In this document: positions 51,010 through 62,674 of the stretch, piece by piece
How the letters are laid out: every line of letters starts with the position of its first letter
Position numbering within the stretch: the stretch's first letter is position 1
Assembly: GCF_900100005.1 (NCBI RefSeq)
Contig: NZ_FNEB01000004.1
Location: 62,001-126,000 of the forward strand
From: Lutimaribacter saemankumensis
Lineage (GTDB): Bacteria > Pseudomonadota > Alphaproteobacteria > Rhodobacterales > Rhodobacteraceae
Reading direction: 5' to 3'
DNA: 64,000 nucleotides
Position numbers and translations under genes: made by a program
Notes under the pieces: model-generated
What the model saw: only the letters and a program-made list of their open reading frames with translations
Database searches by the model: none
Told to the model about the DNA's origin: nothing

Positions 51010-51585
51010 GTGCGCCTGATCCTCGGGTCAGGCAGCCCGCGCCGGCAGGAGCTGCTGGCGCAGATCGGGGTGGTGGCGGACGACATCCGCCCGCCCGATA
51101 TCGACGAGACCCCCCTGAAACAGGAATTGCCGCGTCCCTATTGCGCGCGCATGGCGCGTGAAAAGGCGCAGGCCGTGCCTGCCGCGGCGGACGATCTGGT
51201 GCTGTGCGCCGATACCACGGTCGCAATGGGCCGGCGCATCCTGGGCAAGCCCGCCGACATCGACGAGGCCGGGGCCTTTCTGCGCGCTCTTTCGGGGCGC
51301 CGTCACCGGGTAATCACCGCCGTTGCGCTGAAGCGGGGCGACAGGCTGTGGGAACGCGACGTCGTGACCACCGTGCAGATGAAACGCCTCTCCGATGAGG
51401 AACTGCGCGGCTATCTTGCGACCGGCGACTGGCAGGGCAAGGCGGGCGGCTATGGCATTCAGGGCCCGGCGGGGGCGTTGATCCCGTGGATCAACGGATC
51501 TTTCACAGGCGTGGTGGGCCTGCCGCTGGCGGAAACCGCGGCGCTCTTGCAGGCGGCGGGCTATCCGTTATGGAAGGTGGCATGA
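51010..51585 (+). CDS. maf: Maf-like nucleotide pyrophosphatase
   Basis: A 191-residue Maf protein starting at GTG 51010, one base after the infA stop. Signature SGSPRR near the N-terminus, ADTTVAMG and [10 protein letters not shown] are present. Maf proteins hydrolyse canonical or modified nucleotides (dTTP, UTP, m7GTP) and are linked to septum inhibition. The rng gene overlaps its end by 4 bases (ATGA). Confidence 0.92.
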   Translation: MRLILGSGSPRRQELLAQIGVVADDIRPPDIDETPLKQELPRPYCARMAREKAQAVPAAADDLVLCADTTVAMGRRILGKPADIDEAGAFLRALSGRRHRVITAVALKRGDRLWERDVVTTVQMKRLSDEELRGYLATGDWQGKAGGYGIQGPAGALIPWINGSFTGVVGLPLAETAALLQAAGYPLWKVA

Positions 51586-52604
51586 AGGGACGTCAGATCA
51601 TTCTCGATCACCTGGACGGGCGCGAGGCCGCGGCGCTGATCGTGGACGGCCGCCTAGAGGATTTGCTGATCGACAGCGACACGCCCCGCGTCGGCGCGAT
51701 TTATCGCGCGCTGGCCGACCGCCCCATGAAGGGGCAGGGCGGGCTGTTCCTTTCGACGCCCGACGGCAAGGTGTTCCTGCGCCAGGTGCGCGGCGTGGCG
51801 CCGGGGCAAAGCCTGCTGGTGCAGGTATCGGGCCATGCCGAGCCGGGCAAGGCGCTGCCGGTGACGCAGAAGATCCTGTTCAAGAGCCGTTACGCGATCG
51901 TCACGCCCGATGCGCCGGGCCTGAACATCAGCCGCAAGATCCGCGATGACGATTTGCGCGACCGGCTGCTGGAAATCGCGCATGAGGAAATGGATGGCGA
52001 CGGGATGGGGCTGATCCTGCGGTCGTCCTGCGCAGAGGCCGAGCCGCTGGAAATCGCGGCCGATATCGCGCAGATGGCAGACCTGGCCCGTGCGGTGATG
52101 TCGGATGCATCCGGCGAAATGGAAAAGTTGACCGAGGGCGATGGCCCCCATGCGCTGGCCTGGCGCGAATGGATCGATCCCGCCGAGGTCGTGACCGAGC
52201 CGGGCGGCTTTGCCACCCACGGTGTTTTGGAACGGATCGACGCCGCGCGCAGCCCGCATGTGTCGCTGCCCGGCGGCGGGTCGCTTTATATCGAACCCAC
52301 CCGCGCGCTGGTGGCGGTGGATGTGAACACCGGCACCGACACGACGCCGGCGGCCGCTCTCAAGGCCAATATAGCGGCGGCGCGCGACCTGCCCCGGCAG
52401 CTTCGGGTGCGTGGGCTTGGCGGGCAGATCACGCTTGACCTTGCGCCGATGCCGAAAAAGGATCGCCGCGCGTTCGAAACCGCGCTGCGTGCCGCGTTCC
52501 GTGCCGATACGGTCGAGACGACCCTGGCGGGCTGGACGCCGCTTGGGCATTATGAACTGCAGCGCAAACGCGAACGCCGCCCGTTGTCGGAGGTGTTGAC
52601 ATGA
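51582..52604 (+). CDS. Ribonuclease E/G family protein (short RNase G-like)
   Basis: A 340-residue RNase E/G-type protein, shorter than E. coli RNase G (489). The metal-binding acids are in [14 protein letters not shown] and [14 protein letters not shown]; an S1-like N-terminal part is reduced. It lacks the zinc-link CPxCxG region of full-length RNase E/G. This short form is typical of the alphaproteobacterial maf-rng-yacG cluster. Role in RNA processing is inferred. Coupled to both neighbours by 4-base overlaps. Confidence 0.88.
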   Translation: MKGRQIILDHLDGREAAALIVDGRLEDLLIDSDTPRVGAIYRALADRPMKGQGGLFLSTPDGKVFLRQVRGVAPGQSLLVQVSGHAEPGKALPVTQKILFKSRYAIVTPDAPGLNISRKIRDDDLRDRLLEIAHEEMDGDGMGLILRSSCAEAEPLEIAADIAQMADLARAVMSDASGEMEKLTEGDGPHALAWREWIDPAEVVTEPGGFATHGVLERIDAARSPHVSLPGGGSLYIEPTRALVAVDVNTGTDTTPAAALKANIAAARDLPRQLRVRGLGGQITLDLAPMPKKDRRAFETALRAAFRADTVETTLAGWTPLGHYELQRKRERRPLSEVLT

Positions 52605-52783
52605 GCTGCCCGATCTGCGGCAAGGATGCCGCGCCGAAATTCCGGCCCTTTTGTTCAAAGCGCTGCGCCGATATCGACCTGGCCAAATGGCTGAGCGGGT
52701 CTTACGCGATCCCGTCCGACGATCCCGAAGACGCCGAACGTGCGGTCGAGGAGATCGCCCGCGAGGCGCAGAAACCGCACTAG
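52601..52783 (+). CDS. yacG: DNA gyrase inhibitor YacG
   Basis: A 60-residue zinc-ribbon protein with C3-P-I-C6 and C18-S-K-R-C22. YacG binds gyrase and inhibits its DNA binding in E. coli. The [13 protein letters not shown] segment is conserved. It ends the infA-maf-rng-yacG unit; the convergent HD-domain gene ends 4 bases later. Confidence 0.93.
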   Translation: MSCPICGKDAAPKFRPFCSKRCADIDLAKWLSGSYAIPSDDPEDAERAVEEIAREAQKPH

Positions 52784-52787
52784 GCGG

Positions 52788-53396
52788 TCAGCCGGCTGTC
52801 AGGGGCGAAACATACCCTTCGCGGATCACATCGGGGTCATAGGCCTTGCGGGCAAAGACCTCGCGCAGCATCGGTTCGAAATGCTCCAGCGGCAAGGTGT
52901 CGTAATCCGGGTCGAAACTGGATTGGTCCCAGCGTTCGCAGAATTCGGCGCAGCTGTCGAAACACGGGTGGTCGCGGAACCGGTCGCGCGCGTTGCGGTC
53001 CCAACCGTAATGATGCGCGTAGTAAAGCATCTGGAAGATGCCGTGATGTTCGACCACCCAGGCGACATCCCAACGGACGAAGGCGCGGATCACCTCGGCT
53101 GAAAACCGGTCGTGGTTCTGCGGAGCCAGCCCGTCGCCGATATCGTGCAGCAGCGCGCCCACGATCCAGTCGATATCCGCGCCGTCGCGTTCGGCGCGGG
53201 TGGCCGATTGCAGCCCGTGGGTCATGCGGGTGATGCGATAGCCTTCCAGCGTCGCGTCGCCCTGGCGGCGCAATTCGTCCAGAACCCTGTCGGCCGTCAG
53301 GGCCAGGTAGGGCTTTTCCAGCTCGTGGAGCAGGGCATAATCCTCGGCGGTGCCGTCCTTCATCCGGGTGAACCCGACCTTGGGGGTATCCGCCAT
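52788..53396 (-). CDS. HD-domain protein, possible mixed-valent diiron oxygenase (PhnZ/TmpB-like)
   Basis: A 202-residue HD protein. Metal ligand pattern: H60 (THGLQSA), H84-D85 (ALLHDIGD), H95 (PQNHDRF), H117 or H118 (VVEHHGI) and a later Asp such as D157. The EHxLQxA to LLHDIG spacing resembles PhnZ and TmpB, diiron oxygenases that cleave organophosphonates, and inositol oxygenase, rather than phosphohydrolases. No phosphonate genes are adjacent, so the substrate is unknown. The gene follows DUF2794 on the same strand. Confidence 0.65.
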   Translation of the reverse strand: MADTPKVGFTRMKDGTAEDYALLHELEKPYLALTADRVLDELRRQGDATLEGYRITRMTHGLQSATRAERDGADIDWIVGALLHDIGDGLAPQNHDRFSAEVIRAFVRWDVAWVVEHHGIFQMLYYAHHYGWDRNARDRFRDHPCFDSCAEFCERWDQSSFDPDYDTLPLEHFEPMLREVFARKAYDPDVIREGYVSPLTAG

Positions 53397-53400
53397 TGCC

Positions 53401-53745
53401 TCAGTCCACCGCGCGGATCAGCTTGCGTTCCAGCACACGCAGTACCGTGCGCAGGTCGTGGCCGCGTTTCAGGATCTGCCCGTCCATGCCGACGACCGCG
53501 TACTGCCCCTGTTTCAGGCGCAGCTTGGGGTGTTTTTCGATCCGGTAGAGCGGGTTTTCCGCCGTGCGCCGAAACACCGAGAACACGGCCGCGTCGCGCA
53601 GGTGCGAAATACCGTAATCCCGCCATTCGCCCGCCGCCACCATGCGGCCATAGAGGCCCAGGATGACGCCCAATTCCCGCCGGTCGAACGCTACCTGCTC
53701 GGGGGCGTGGCGGGACGGGAACGGCGCGGGTGTCTGTATCGTCAT
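53401..53745 (-). CDS. DUF2794 family protein
   Basis: A 114-residue alphaproteobacterial protein with FDRRELGVILGLYGRMVAAGEWRDYGI and AVFSVFRRTAENPLYRIEK, the DUF2794 hallmarks. Function unknown. It starts inside the last codons of paaX (4-base overlap) and ends 4 bases before the HD-domain gene, so the three form one unit. Confidence 0.88.
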   Translation of the reverse strand: MTIQTPAPFPSRHAPEQVAFDRRELGVILGLYGRMVAAGEWRDYGISHLRDAAVFSVFRRTAENPLYRIEKHPKLRLKQGQYAVVGMDGQILKRGHDLRTVLRVLERKLIRAVD

Positions 53746-54575
53746 GGTGCCAGACTTGCGCCGACCGGCCGATCAATCAAGCTTTTTCCGCCGAAACGGG
53801 TTGCAAGGTTCGGATCGGCCGCCGGCATCGCGGGCAAATCGTCGGTTGTTGCGTCCCACCATGTCTCGGCCTGCGGGGTCAAACCGTGCCAGGTGCGGGC
53901 CACGGCCGCGCGGGGTTCTTCGTGCCAGCCGGGCGGCAGGATCGGCGCGGGAAGGTCGGGAAAGCGCAGCACGATCCGGCGCCAGCGATGGATCAGCAGC
54001 GTCCGTGCCGCCGCGGCATCCAGTGGGGGTAGCGCTGTCCCTGCCAAAGCGTCGAGATCGCCGCGCAGCGCGTTCAGTGCCGCCAGGTGTTCGGCAGCCA
54101 GGATATCGGCGGAAATTTCCGGCGCCAGCATCTCGATCCGCCCGGTCATGCGGAACTGCGCCGCCGGCGCCGGCACGAAGGCTGGCCGCAGCGCCAGCCC
54201 GCCCAGATGCAGGGCAGACGGGTCATGCGACTCCTCGAGGCTGAGCGCCCATTCGGCAACCGGCCCCATGGGCGGCGCATAGATGCGGTGCGTGGCATCG
54301 GTGAACTTCGCCCGGCCCGAGCGCGTCAGCCGGTAATGGCTCAGCCGCCCGTCGCGTTCGCTTTCGACCCAGCCATCGCGCCCCAGCCGGGAAAGCGCGG
54401 TGCGCAACGCACCGGATTCGACCCCGATCCGGCCAAGCAAGCGTTGAAGCCTTGCGGTCGACACCCGCCCGCCGCGCATCTGCACGCTGTCACCGAAGAC
54501 GGTGATCACCAGCGACCAGACGCGCAGGCGTCCGTCGGCATGCAGGCTTTCTATTAGGGAGGCAATCGGGTCCAT
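53742..54575 (-). CDS. paaX: PaaX-family transcriptional repressor
   Basis: A 277-residue PaaX protein from ATG 54575. PaaX is the phenylacetyl-CoA-responsive repressor of the paa pathway. The N-terminal winged helix (residues 18-90) includes RIGVESGALRTALSRLGRDGWVESER; the middle and C-terminal domains (about 105-190 and 190-265) have the family lengths. It lies downstream of paaZ on the same strand, separated by repeat copy F. A second regulator, paaR, is in the same locus. Confidence 0.9.
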   Translation of the reverse strand: MDPIASLIESLHADGRLRVWSLVITVFGDSVQMRGGRVSTARLQRLLGRIGVESGALRTALSRLGRDGWVESERDGRLSHYRLTRSGRAKFTDATHRIYAPPMGPVAEWALSLEESHDPSALHLGGLALRPAFVPAPAAQFRMTGRIEMLAPEISADILAAEHLAALNALRGDLDALAGTALPPLDAAAARTLLIHRWRRIVLRFPDLPAPILPPGWHEEPRAAVARTWHGLTPQAETWWDATTDDLPAMPAADPNLATRFGGKSLIDRPVGASLAP

Positions 54576-54637
54576 GCCCTTGCTTACACCGTTGGCAGGG
54601 TAGGGAAAAGCCGCGGCGCCATGGAGTGGACCTTCCG

Positions 54638-54702
54638 CTTCATCTTGCCCGAAATACTCCGGGGGAGTCGCCCCACCGGGGCGACGGGGGCAGCGCCCCC
54701 CG
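54638..54702 (+). repeat. Dispersed intergenic repeat, copy F (short form)
   Basis: CTTCATCTTGCCC, GAAATACTCCGGGGG, an inner GTCGCCCC/GGGGCGAC hairpin, and GGGGGCAGCGCCCCC. Between paaZ and paaX. Confidence 0.8.
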
Positions 54703-54791
54703 GACCGCCGCGTCCTGAAAGGCGCGGCTGGCACGGCGTGGCCCGCCCATGGGGCGGGTCACACCACTTGAAAACCCTGGCGGCCTGGCGC

Positions 54792-56804
54792 CTATGGCCG
54801 CTCGTATGCGACCATGGTCAGCAATTCGTACTCAGCCACCTGCTCGCCGTGCTGGTTCGTCAGCGTCGCGTTCCACGCGACCTCGCCATAGCTGTCGGTG
54901 CGCTGCGTCTTGCGCTTGCAGGTCAGGCGCACGGCGATGCTGTCGCCGGGGCTGACGGGTTTCTGAAAGCTCAGCCCGTTCAGCCCGGTATTGGCCAGCA
55001 CCGGACCCGGATCGGGCTGCACGAACAGGCCCGCCGCGAAGGACAGCAGAAGATAGCCATGCGCCACGCGACCAGGGAAGAACGGGTTCGCGCGGGCGGC
55101 GTCCTCGTCCATGTGGGCATAGAAGGTATCGCCGGTGAAATGGGCGAAATGTTCGATATCGTGCAGCGTGACCTCGCGCGCCTTGGTGTGGATCGTCTCG
55201 CCGATTTCGATCTCGCGGAAAGTGCGTTGGAAGGGATGCTGCGGCCCCTCGATTTCGCGGCTGCCCTTGATCCAGGTGCCGGTGATCGCGGTCAGGATGT
55301 CGGGGCTGCCCTGGATCGCGGTGCGCTGCATGTAGTGCAGAACGCCGCGCACGCCGCCCAGTTCCTCGCCGCCACCCGCGCGGCCCGGGCCGCCATGCAC
55401 CATGTGGGGCAGGGGGCTACCATGGCCCGTGGCCTCGTCCGCGCTGTCGCGGCTCATGATGTAAAGCCGGCCGTGATGCGCGGCGCTTTCCAGCGTAACG
55501 TCGCGCGCGACCTGGGGATCATGGGTGAAAAGCGATGCCACAAGCGATCCGCCGCCCGCATTGGCCAGCCGCGCGGCATGGGCGGTGTCGCGATAGGGCA
55601 GCAGGGTCGAAACCGGGCCGAAGGCCTCGATCTCGTGCACGGCGCGGGCCGCATCGGGGTCGGCGCAGGCCAGAAGGGTGGGCACGAGATAGGCCCCCGG
55701 CAAGTCGGGCGCCGTGTCGCCGCAGATCACCCGCGCCTCGGCCTTGAGCCGCGTCAGCTGTCCGGTCACGTCGTCGCGCTGCGCGAAACTGGCCAGCGCG
55801 CCCATGCGCGTGGCCTTGTCCGCCGGATCACCGATGGCGATCTGGCCCAGCCTGTCGGCCAGTGCCCCGGCAACCGCGTCGATCTGCGCTTCGGGCACGA
55901 TCAGGCGCCGCATGGCGGTGCATTTCTGCCCTGCCTTCACGGTGATTTCGCTGGCAGCCTCTTTCACGAACAGGTCGAACTCGGGGCTGCCCGGGGTGGC
56001 GTCGGGGCCAAGGATCGCGGCGTTCAGGCTGTCCTGTTCGCTGGCGAACCGGACCGAGTTTCGCAGCAGGTTCGGGGTCTGGCGCAGCATCAGCGCGGTA
56101 TCGGCCGAGCCGGTAAAGGCCACCACGTCCTGCGCGCCGAGCAGTTCCAGCAGGTTGCCGGTGCGCCCGATCACAAGCTGCACCGCGCCTTCGGGCAATA
56201 GACCCGATTCGACGATCATGCGGAAACAGGCCTCGGTCAGGTAACAGGTCTGCGTCGCAGGCTTGACGATGCAGGGCACACCCGCCAGCAGGGCGGGGGC
56301 CATCTTTTCCAGCATCCCCCAGACCGGAAAGTTGAAGGCGTTGATATGCACCGCCACACCCTGGAGCGGCACCGCGATGTGCTGGCCCAGGAACGTGCCC
56401 CGGCGCGAAAGCTGTTCGACATCGCCGTCGATATAGACATGCCCGTCGGGCATTTCGCGCCGGCCCTTGGAGGCGAAAAGGAACATGGTGCCGATCCCGC
56501 CGTCGATATCGACCCAGCCATCCTTGCGTGTCGCGCCTGTCAGCGGGTTCAGGGCGTAAAGCTCTTCCTTGCGGCCGTCGAGGTAGGCCGCCAGCGCCTT
56601 GAGCATCCGGGCGCGGTCATGGAACGTCATGGCGCGCAGCGCCGGTCCGCCGCGGGTTTTCGCATGCTCCAGCATGGCGGCGAAATCCAGCGCGCTGCCG
56701 CCGGCCTGCGCGATCGCGGTGCCGTTGACCGGGCCGATGATCTCTTGCGCGGATGCACCCGGCGCAATCCATTGCCCGCCGGCATAGCTTTCGGGTCTCA
56801 GCAT
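54792..56804 (-). CDS. paaZ: Bifunctional oxepin-CoA hydrolase / 3-oxo-5,6-dehydrosuberyl-CoA semialdehyde dehydrogenase
   Basis: The 670-residue fusion opens the oxepin ring and oxidises the resulting aldehyde. Residues 1-520 are an aldehyde dehydrogenase with AFTGSADTA, the catalytic Cys in [12 protein letters not shown] and the acid in the SEQDSLNAA region; residues 535-670 are a MaoC-type hydratase ([15 protein letters not shown] ... RVAHGYLLL). Length matches E. coli PaaZ. GGGAGG precedes ATG 56804. It is divergent from paaI, with a shared operator-like sequence between. Confidence 0.94.
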   Translation of the reverse strand: MLRPESYAGGQWIAPGASAQEIIGPVNGTAIAQAGGSALDFAAMLEHAKTRGGPALRAMTFHDRARMLKALAAYLDGRKEELYALNPLTGATRKDGWVDIDGGIGTMFLFASKGRREMPDGHVYIDGDVEQLSRRGTFLGQHIAVPLQGVAVHINAFNFPVWGMLEKMAPALLAGVPCIVKPATQTCYLTEACFRMIVESGLLPEGAVQLVIGRTGNLLELLGAQDVVAFTGSADTALMLRQTPNLLRNSVRFASEQDSLNAAILGPDATPGSPEFDLFVKEAASEITVKAGQKCTAMRRLIVPEAQIDAVAGALADRLGQIAIGDPADKATRMGALASFAQRDDVTGQLTRLKAEARVICGDTAPDLPGAYLVPTLLACADPDAARAVHEIEAFGPVSTLLPYRDTAHAARLANAGGGSLVASLFTHDPQVARDVTLESAAHHGRLYIMSRDSADEATGHGSPLPHMVHGGPGRAGGGEELGGVRGVLHYMQRTAIQGSPDILTAITGTWIKGSREIEGPQHPFQRTFREIEIGETIHTKAREVTLHDIEHFAHFTGDTFYAHMDEDAARANPFFPGRVAHGYLLLSFAAGLFVQPDPGPVLANTGLNGLSFQKPVSPGDSIAVRLTCKRKTQRTDSYGEVAWNATLTNQHGEQVAEYELLTMVAYERP

Positions 56805-56869
56805 GTCGGTTCCTCCCGCTGGTGGTTTCGCGCGCAGCATGGCGCATCCCGCGGGGCGGCGCAATACTC

Positions 56870-56883
56870 TTGACCGCTCGGTC
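56870..56883. promoter_or_regulatory. Operator-like palindrome between paaZ and paaI
   Basis: TTGACCGCTCGGTC contains the inverted repeat GACCG-CT-CGGTC and is followed by GGTTTT. TetR repressors of acyl-CoA pathways bind sites of the form TTGACCGxxCGGTCGGT, so PaaR (at 59861) is a likely ligand. TTGACC also serves as a -35-like hexamer towards paaI. Confidence 0.6.
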
Positions 56884-56926
56884 GGTTTTGTGCAGGGTCA
56901 TGCGGTGAACAGGCGGGAGGGGCCGG

Positions 56927-57357
56927 ATGACACCGGAAGAGCGCGCAAGGCTGTCGGCCGAAGCGATGTGGAAGGACGACCGCGCCAGCAAGTGGCTGGG
57001 CGCGCAGATCGACGAGATCGGCCCCGGACGGGCGGTTCTGTCGATGCAGGTGGCGGATCATCACCTCAACGGGCACAGCATCTGCCATGGCGGCTATATC
57101 TTTACCCTGGCCGACAGCGCCTTCGCCTTTGCCTGCAACAGCTACAACAAGATCGTCGTGGCGCAGGAAAACACGATCACCTACCTGTCCCCCGGCAAGG
57201 GGGGCGAGCGCCTGACGGCCACGGCAGAAGAGGTCAGCCTGACCGGCCGCTCAGGTGTTTACGACGTCGTTGTCACCGGCGAGGACGGGCGCAAGGTCGC
57301 GCTGTTCCGCGGGTTGTCGCGGCAGATATCAGGACAGCATTTCCAGGAGGACGAGGC

Positions 57358-57361
<4 letters not shown>
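56927..57361 (+). CDS. paaI: Hydroxyphenylacetyl-CoA thioesterase PaaI
   Basis: A 144-residue hotdog-fold thioesterase with the HGGYIFTLADSAFAFACNS signature (His54-Gly-Gly and the catalytic Asp near 63). It rescues coenzyme A from dead-end hydroxylated intermediates of phenylacetate degradation. GGGAGG precedes the ATG. The next gene overlaps by 4 bases (ATGA). Confidence 0.93.
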
Positions 57362-58550
<1,189 letters not shown>

Positions 58551-58551
<1 letters not shown>

Positions 58552-59861
58552 TGGAAGACCTGTCCCCCAGACCTGGCGACCTTGAACATATCGAAACCGC
58601 CAGCCGCGACGAGATCTCGGCGCTGCAGCTGGACCGTATGAAATGGTCGCTCCGCCACGCCTATTACAACGTGCCGTTCTACCGCAAAAGCTTTGACGAT
58701 GCGGGGGTGCATCCCGACGACCTGAAATCCCTGTCGGACCTGTCGAAATTTCCCTTCACGGTGAAAACCGACCTGCGCGACAACTACCCGTTCGGGATGT
58801 TTGCGGTCCCGCGCGAAGAGGTGCAGCGCATCCACGCGTCTTCGGGCACGACGGGCCAGCCGACGGTGGTGGGCTATACGAAGAACGATCTCGACGTCTG
58901 GGGCACGGTGGTCGCGCGGTCCTTGCGGGCCTCGGGCCTGCGGCGCGGCGATCTGCTGCACAACGCTTACGGCTATGGCCTGTTCACCGGCGGTTTGGGC
59001 ATCCATCTGGGCGCCGACAAGCTGGGGCTTTCCACGGTGCCGATCTCGGGCGGGATGACGCCGCGCCAGGTGCGCCTGATCGAGGATTTCCGCGCCACCG
59101 GCATCACCGTCACGCCGTCCTACGCGCTGTCGATCCTGGATGAATACGCGGCGCAGGGGCTCGACCCGCGCAAATCGCCGCTCAAGGTGGGCATTTTCGG
59201 CGCCGAACCTTGGACCAACGCGATGCGCCGCGAAATCGAAGAAGCGTTCGACATGCACGCCGTCGATATCTACGGCCTGTCCGAGGTGATGGGACCGGGC
59301 GTGGCCAACGAATGCGTGGAAACCAAGGATGGCCTGCACATCTGGGAGGATCATTTCTATCCCGAGGTGATCGACCCGCAAACCGGCGAGGTGCTGCCGG
59401 ATGGCGAGCTGGGCGAGCTGGTTTTCACATCGCTGTCGAAAGAGGCCTTTCCGATCGTCCGCTACCGCACGCGCGACCTGACCCGGCTGCTTCCGGGCAC
59501 CGCGCGCAGCATGCGTCGGATGGAAAAGGTGACGGGCCGGTCCGACGACATGATCATCCTGCGCGGCGTCAATGTTTTCCCCACCCAGATCGAGGAAGTG
59601 CTGATGCAGGTCCGCGACCTCGCCCCTCACTTCCAGATCGAACTGCACCGCAAGGGCCGGATGGACGCGATGCGCGTGCTCTGCGAGGCCTGCGAGGGCG
59701 TCGGCCAGTCCGGCCGCGACGCCGCCGCGCGCGACATGGCGCACCGCATCAAGCAGATGGTCGGCGTCAGCGTCGAGATCCATGTCTCGGACCCTGGTGG
59801 GGTCGAACGCAGCCAGGGCAAGGCGGTGCGCATCATCGACAACCGCCCCAAGGGCGACTGA
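58551..59861 (+). CDS. paaK: Phenylacetate-CoA ligase
   Basis: A 436-residue AMP-forming ligase activating phenylacetate, the entry step. Motifs: [15 protein letters not shown] (P-loop), the [14 protein letters not shown] block, [11 protein letters not shown] and the C-terminal [21 protein letters not shown]. It follows the thiolase and precedes paaR, both with TGATG overlaps, so paaI-thiolase-paaK-paaR is one operon. The ring epoxidase genes paaABCDE lie outside the window. Confidence 0.95.
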
Positions 59862-60433
59862 TGGCCCGGGGCCTGGCCCGCGACCACGACGAGAAACGCG
59901 CGGCCCTGCGCCACGGGGCCGCGCAGTATTTCGCGCGCCACGGGTTCGACCGCGCCAGCATGACGGGGGCCGCGAAATCCTGCGGCGTGTCCAAGGCACT
60001 GATCTATCACTATTACCCGTCGAAAGAGGATCTTCTGTTCGACATTCTGGACGATCATCTGGGCGCGCTTGTCGAAGTGGTCGAGGCCGCGCGCAGCGAA
60101 GGCATCCGCGGGCTGATCCGCGCGGTGCTCTCGGCCTATGAGGACGCCGATGCCGAGCACAAGCTGCAGCTCGATGCGCTTTCGGTGCTGCCGGCGGACA
60201 AGCAGGCACCGCTGATCGCGCATCAGCGCCGGCTGGTCGCGATCATGTCGGATGCGGTCAGCGCCGAGGCGCCCGCGCTCACGCCCGACCGGCTGCGCGC
60301 TGCGACGATGACGGTGTTCGGCATCGTGAACTGGTTCTACATGTGGCACCGCCCCGGCAAGGGGCTGAGCCGTGCGGACTATGCCGACCTTGCGGGCGAT
60401 TTCGTTCTGGGCGGTCTGCGCGACCTGACGTGA
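59861..60433 (+). CDS. paaR: TetR-family regulator PaaR
   Basis: A 190-residue TetR repressor: helix-turn-helix [32 protein letters not shown] (residues 32-63) with a C-terminal effector domain ending [24 protein letters not shown]. In Thermus and Burkholderia PaaR is the phenylacetyl-CoA sensor of paa genes. It is last in the paa operon, which itself is preceded by a TetR-like operator, pointing to autoregulation. Confidence 0.88.
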   Translation: MARGLARDHDEKRAALRHGAAQYFARHGFDRASMTGAAKSCGVSKALIYHYYPSKEDLLFDILDDHLGALVEVVEAARSEGIRGLIRAVLSAYEDADAEHKLQLDALSVLPADKQAPLIAHQRRLVAIMSDAVSAEAPALTPDRLRAATMTVFGIVNWFYMWHRPGKGLSRADYADLAGDFVLGGLRDLT

Positions 60434-60490
60434 CAAAGCGGTGTCGCTGGCGCGACGCCGTATGTCTCGGGCCCTTCGGGGCCCTCGGGG

Positions 60491-60620
60491 TTGGGGGCGC
60501 TGCCCCCGTCCGCGTGCCGCGGACTCCCCCGGGATATATGAAAGAAAGAGAAAACGGGATTGCGCCCGGTGTTTTCTCTTTCCGCAAATATCCCGGGGAG
60601 CGCGAGGGGCTGGCCCCTCG
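60491..60620. repeat. Dispersed intergenic repeats, copy G (two variant ends, tail to tail)
   Basis: GGGGGCGCTGCCCCC with CTCCCCCGGGATATATG on the left and AAATATCCCGGGGAG on the right. Between them AAAGAGAAAAC (60545-60555) and GTTTTCTCTTT (60571-60581) are perfect 11-base arms that can end transcription from both the paaR and prpE sides. Confidence 0.7.
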
Positions 60621-60631
60621 CCTTCGCGACA

Positions 60632-62527
60632 TCAGCCCTTGGGATAGCCGATGGATTTGAGCGCCTCGGCGATTTCATCGAGGATGGCCGGGTCGTCGAT
60701 CGTCGCGGGCATCTTGAACGCCTCGCCGTCGGCGATCTTCACCATCGTGGCGCGGAGGATCTTGCCCGAACGGGTCTTGGGCAGGCGGTCGACCACGCAG
60801 GCCAGCTTGAACGCCGCGACCGGGCCGATCTGGTCGCGCACCATGGCGACGCATTCCCTGGCGATCTCGTCATGTGGGCGGTTCACGCCGGTGGTCAGGC
60901 AGACGAAGCCCACGGGCAATTGGCCCTTGAGTTCGTCCGAGACACCGATCACGGCGCATTCGGCCACGTCGGGGTGGTTTGCCAGCACCTCTTCCATCGC
61001 GCCGGTGGACAGGCGGTGGCCGGCGACGTTGATCACGTCATCCGTGCGCGCCATGATGTAGAGATAGCCATCCTCGTCGATCATGCCTGCGTCGCCGGTT
61101 TCGTAATAGCCGGGGAAATGTTCGAGATAGGATTTGCGGAACCGCGCTTCGGCGTTCCACAGCGTCGGCAGCGTGCCCGGGGGCAGGGGGAGCTTGACTG
61201 CGATCGCGCCCAGTTCGCCCGGTTTCATCGGGTGTCCCGCCTCGTCTAGGATCTGCACGTCATAGCCGGGCATCGGCACGGTGGGGCTGCCGACCTTGAC
61301 CGGCAGCGCCTCGATGCCCGCGGGCATGCCGGCGATTGTCCAGCCGGTTTCGGTCTGCCACCAGTGGTCGTAGATCGGCTTGCCCAGGACGTTCGCGGCC
61401 CAGTTGATCGTGTCGGGGTCGGCGCGTTCGCCAGCGAGATAGACCGCCCGCAGCCCGCTGAGATCGTATTTGCCGACGAATTCGCCCTTGGGGTCGTCGC
61501 GCTTGACCGCGCGGAAGGCGGTGGGGGCGGTGAAGAAGCTGCGCACGTTGTGTTCCGAGATCACCCGCCAGAACGTGCCGGCGTCCGGGGTGCCCACGGG
61601 CTTGCCTTCGAACACGATGGTCGTGTTGCCGTGGATCAGCGGCGCGTAGCAGATATAGCTGTGGCCGACGACCCAGCCCACGTCGGACGCCGCCCAGAAC
61701 GTATCGCCGGGATCGACGTTGTAGATGTTCTTCATTGACCAGTTCAACGCGACCAGATGGCCGCCGGTGTGGCGCACGACGCCCTTGGGCTGGCCAGTCG
61801 TGCCCGAGGTATAGAGGATGTAGGACGGGTGGTTGCCCTCGACCGGCAGGCAGTCGGCGGGTTCGACCCCGGCCTGGAAACCGTGCCAGTCGACATCCCG
61901 GCCCTCGGTCAGTTTGGCGACTTCCTGTTCGCGCTGGAAGATCACGCAGAATTCGGGTTTGTGGCTTGCCTGCTCGATCGCGCCGTCGAGCAGCGGCTTG
62001 TAATGGACCACGCGGCCCGGTTCCAACCCGCAGGAGGCCGCGATGATCGCCTTGGGCTTGGCGTCGTCGATCCGCACGGCCAGTTCATGCGCGGCAAAAC
62101 CGCCGAAGACGACGGAGTGGATCGCGCCGATGCGTCCACAGGCCAGCATGGCCTCGAGCGCCTCGGGCACCATCGGCATGTAGATGATGACGCGGTCGCC
62201 CTTTTCCACGCCCTTTGCGCGCAGCGCGCCGGCAAGGCTGGCCACGCGATCCTTGAGTTCGCGATAGGTGATCTTGTGAACGGTGCCGGTGATCGGGCTG
62301 TCATGGATGATCGCCACCTGATCGGCGCGGCCCTGTTCGACATGGCGGTCGACCGCGTTCCAGCAGGTGTTCACCTTGCCGTCGGCGAACCATTCGTACA
62401 TGTCATCGCCGAGATCGAACAACGCTTTCGACGGTTTTTCGTCCCAGTCGATCGCTTCGGCCGCCTGCATCCAGAAGGCTTCGGGATCGTTCTTCCAGCT
62501 TTGATACACGTCTGCATAGGTGGTCAT
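60632..62527 (-). CDS. prpE: Propionyl-CoA synthetase (acetyl-CoA synthetase family)
   Basis: A 631-residue AMP-forming acyl-CoA synthetase of the PrpE subgroup: DVYQSWKNDPEAFWMQAA at the start, YTSGTTGQPKGVVRHTGG, WWQTETGWTI, and the catalytic Lys in LPKTRSGKILRATM. It makes propionyl-CoA from propionate; acetate is a poorer substrate in the group. GAGGAC precedes ATG 62527. The upstream region carries a cluster of TGCAAA sites. Confidence 0.92.
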   Translation of the reverse strand: MTTYADVYQSWKNDPEAFWMQAAEAIDWDEKPSKALFDLGDDMYEWFADGKVNTCWNAVDRHVEQGRADQVAIIHDSPITGTVHKITYRELKDRVASLAGALRAKGVEKGDRVIIYMPMVPEALEAMLACGRIGAIHSVVFGGFAAHELAVRIDDAKPKAIIAASCGLEPGRVVHYKPLLDGAIEQASHKPEFCVIFQREQEVAKLTEGRDVDWHGFQAGVEPADCLPVEGNHPSYILYTSGTTGQPKGVVRHTGGHLVALNWSMKNIYNVDPGDTFWAASDVGWVVGHSYICYAPLIHGNTTIVFEGKPVGTPDAGTFWRVISEHNVRSFFTAPTAFRAVKRDDPKGEFVGKYDLSGLRAVYLAGERADPDTINWAANVLGKPIYDHWWQTETGWTIAGMPAGIEALPVKVGSPTVPMPGYDVQILDEAGHPMKPGELGAIAVKLPLPPGTLPTLWNAEARFRKSYLEHFPGYYETGDAGMIDEDGYLYIMARTDDVINVAGHRLSTGAMEEVLANHPDVAECAVIGVSDELKGQLPVGFVCLTTGVNRPHDEIARECVAMVRDQIGPVAAFKLACVVDRLPKTRSGKILRATMVKIADGEAFKMPATIDDPAILDEIAEALKSIGYPKG

Positions 62528-62674
62528 GGTCTTTGTCCTCCGTCCCTCAGGCCGTGGCATGCCCGGCGCTGTCTGGCAACGGGGATAGGTGACAGGGTGC
62601 CGTCGGGGCAAGCCTGTTACCGCCCAAACGGACATAAGGCCGCAGAAAATTTGCAGAATATGCAGCGATGCGCC

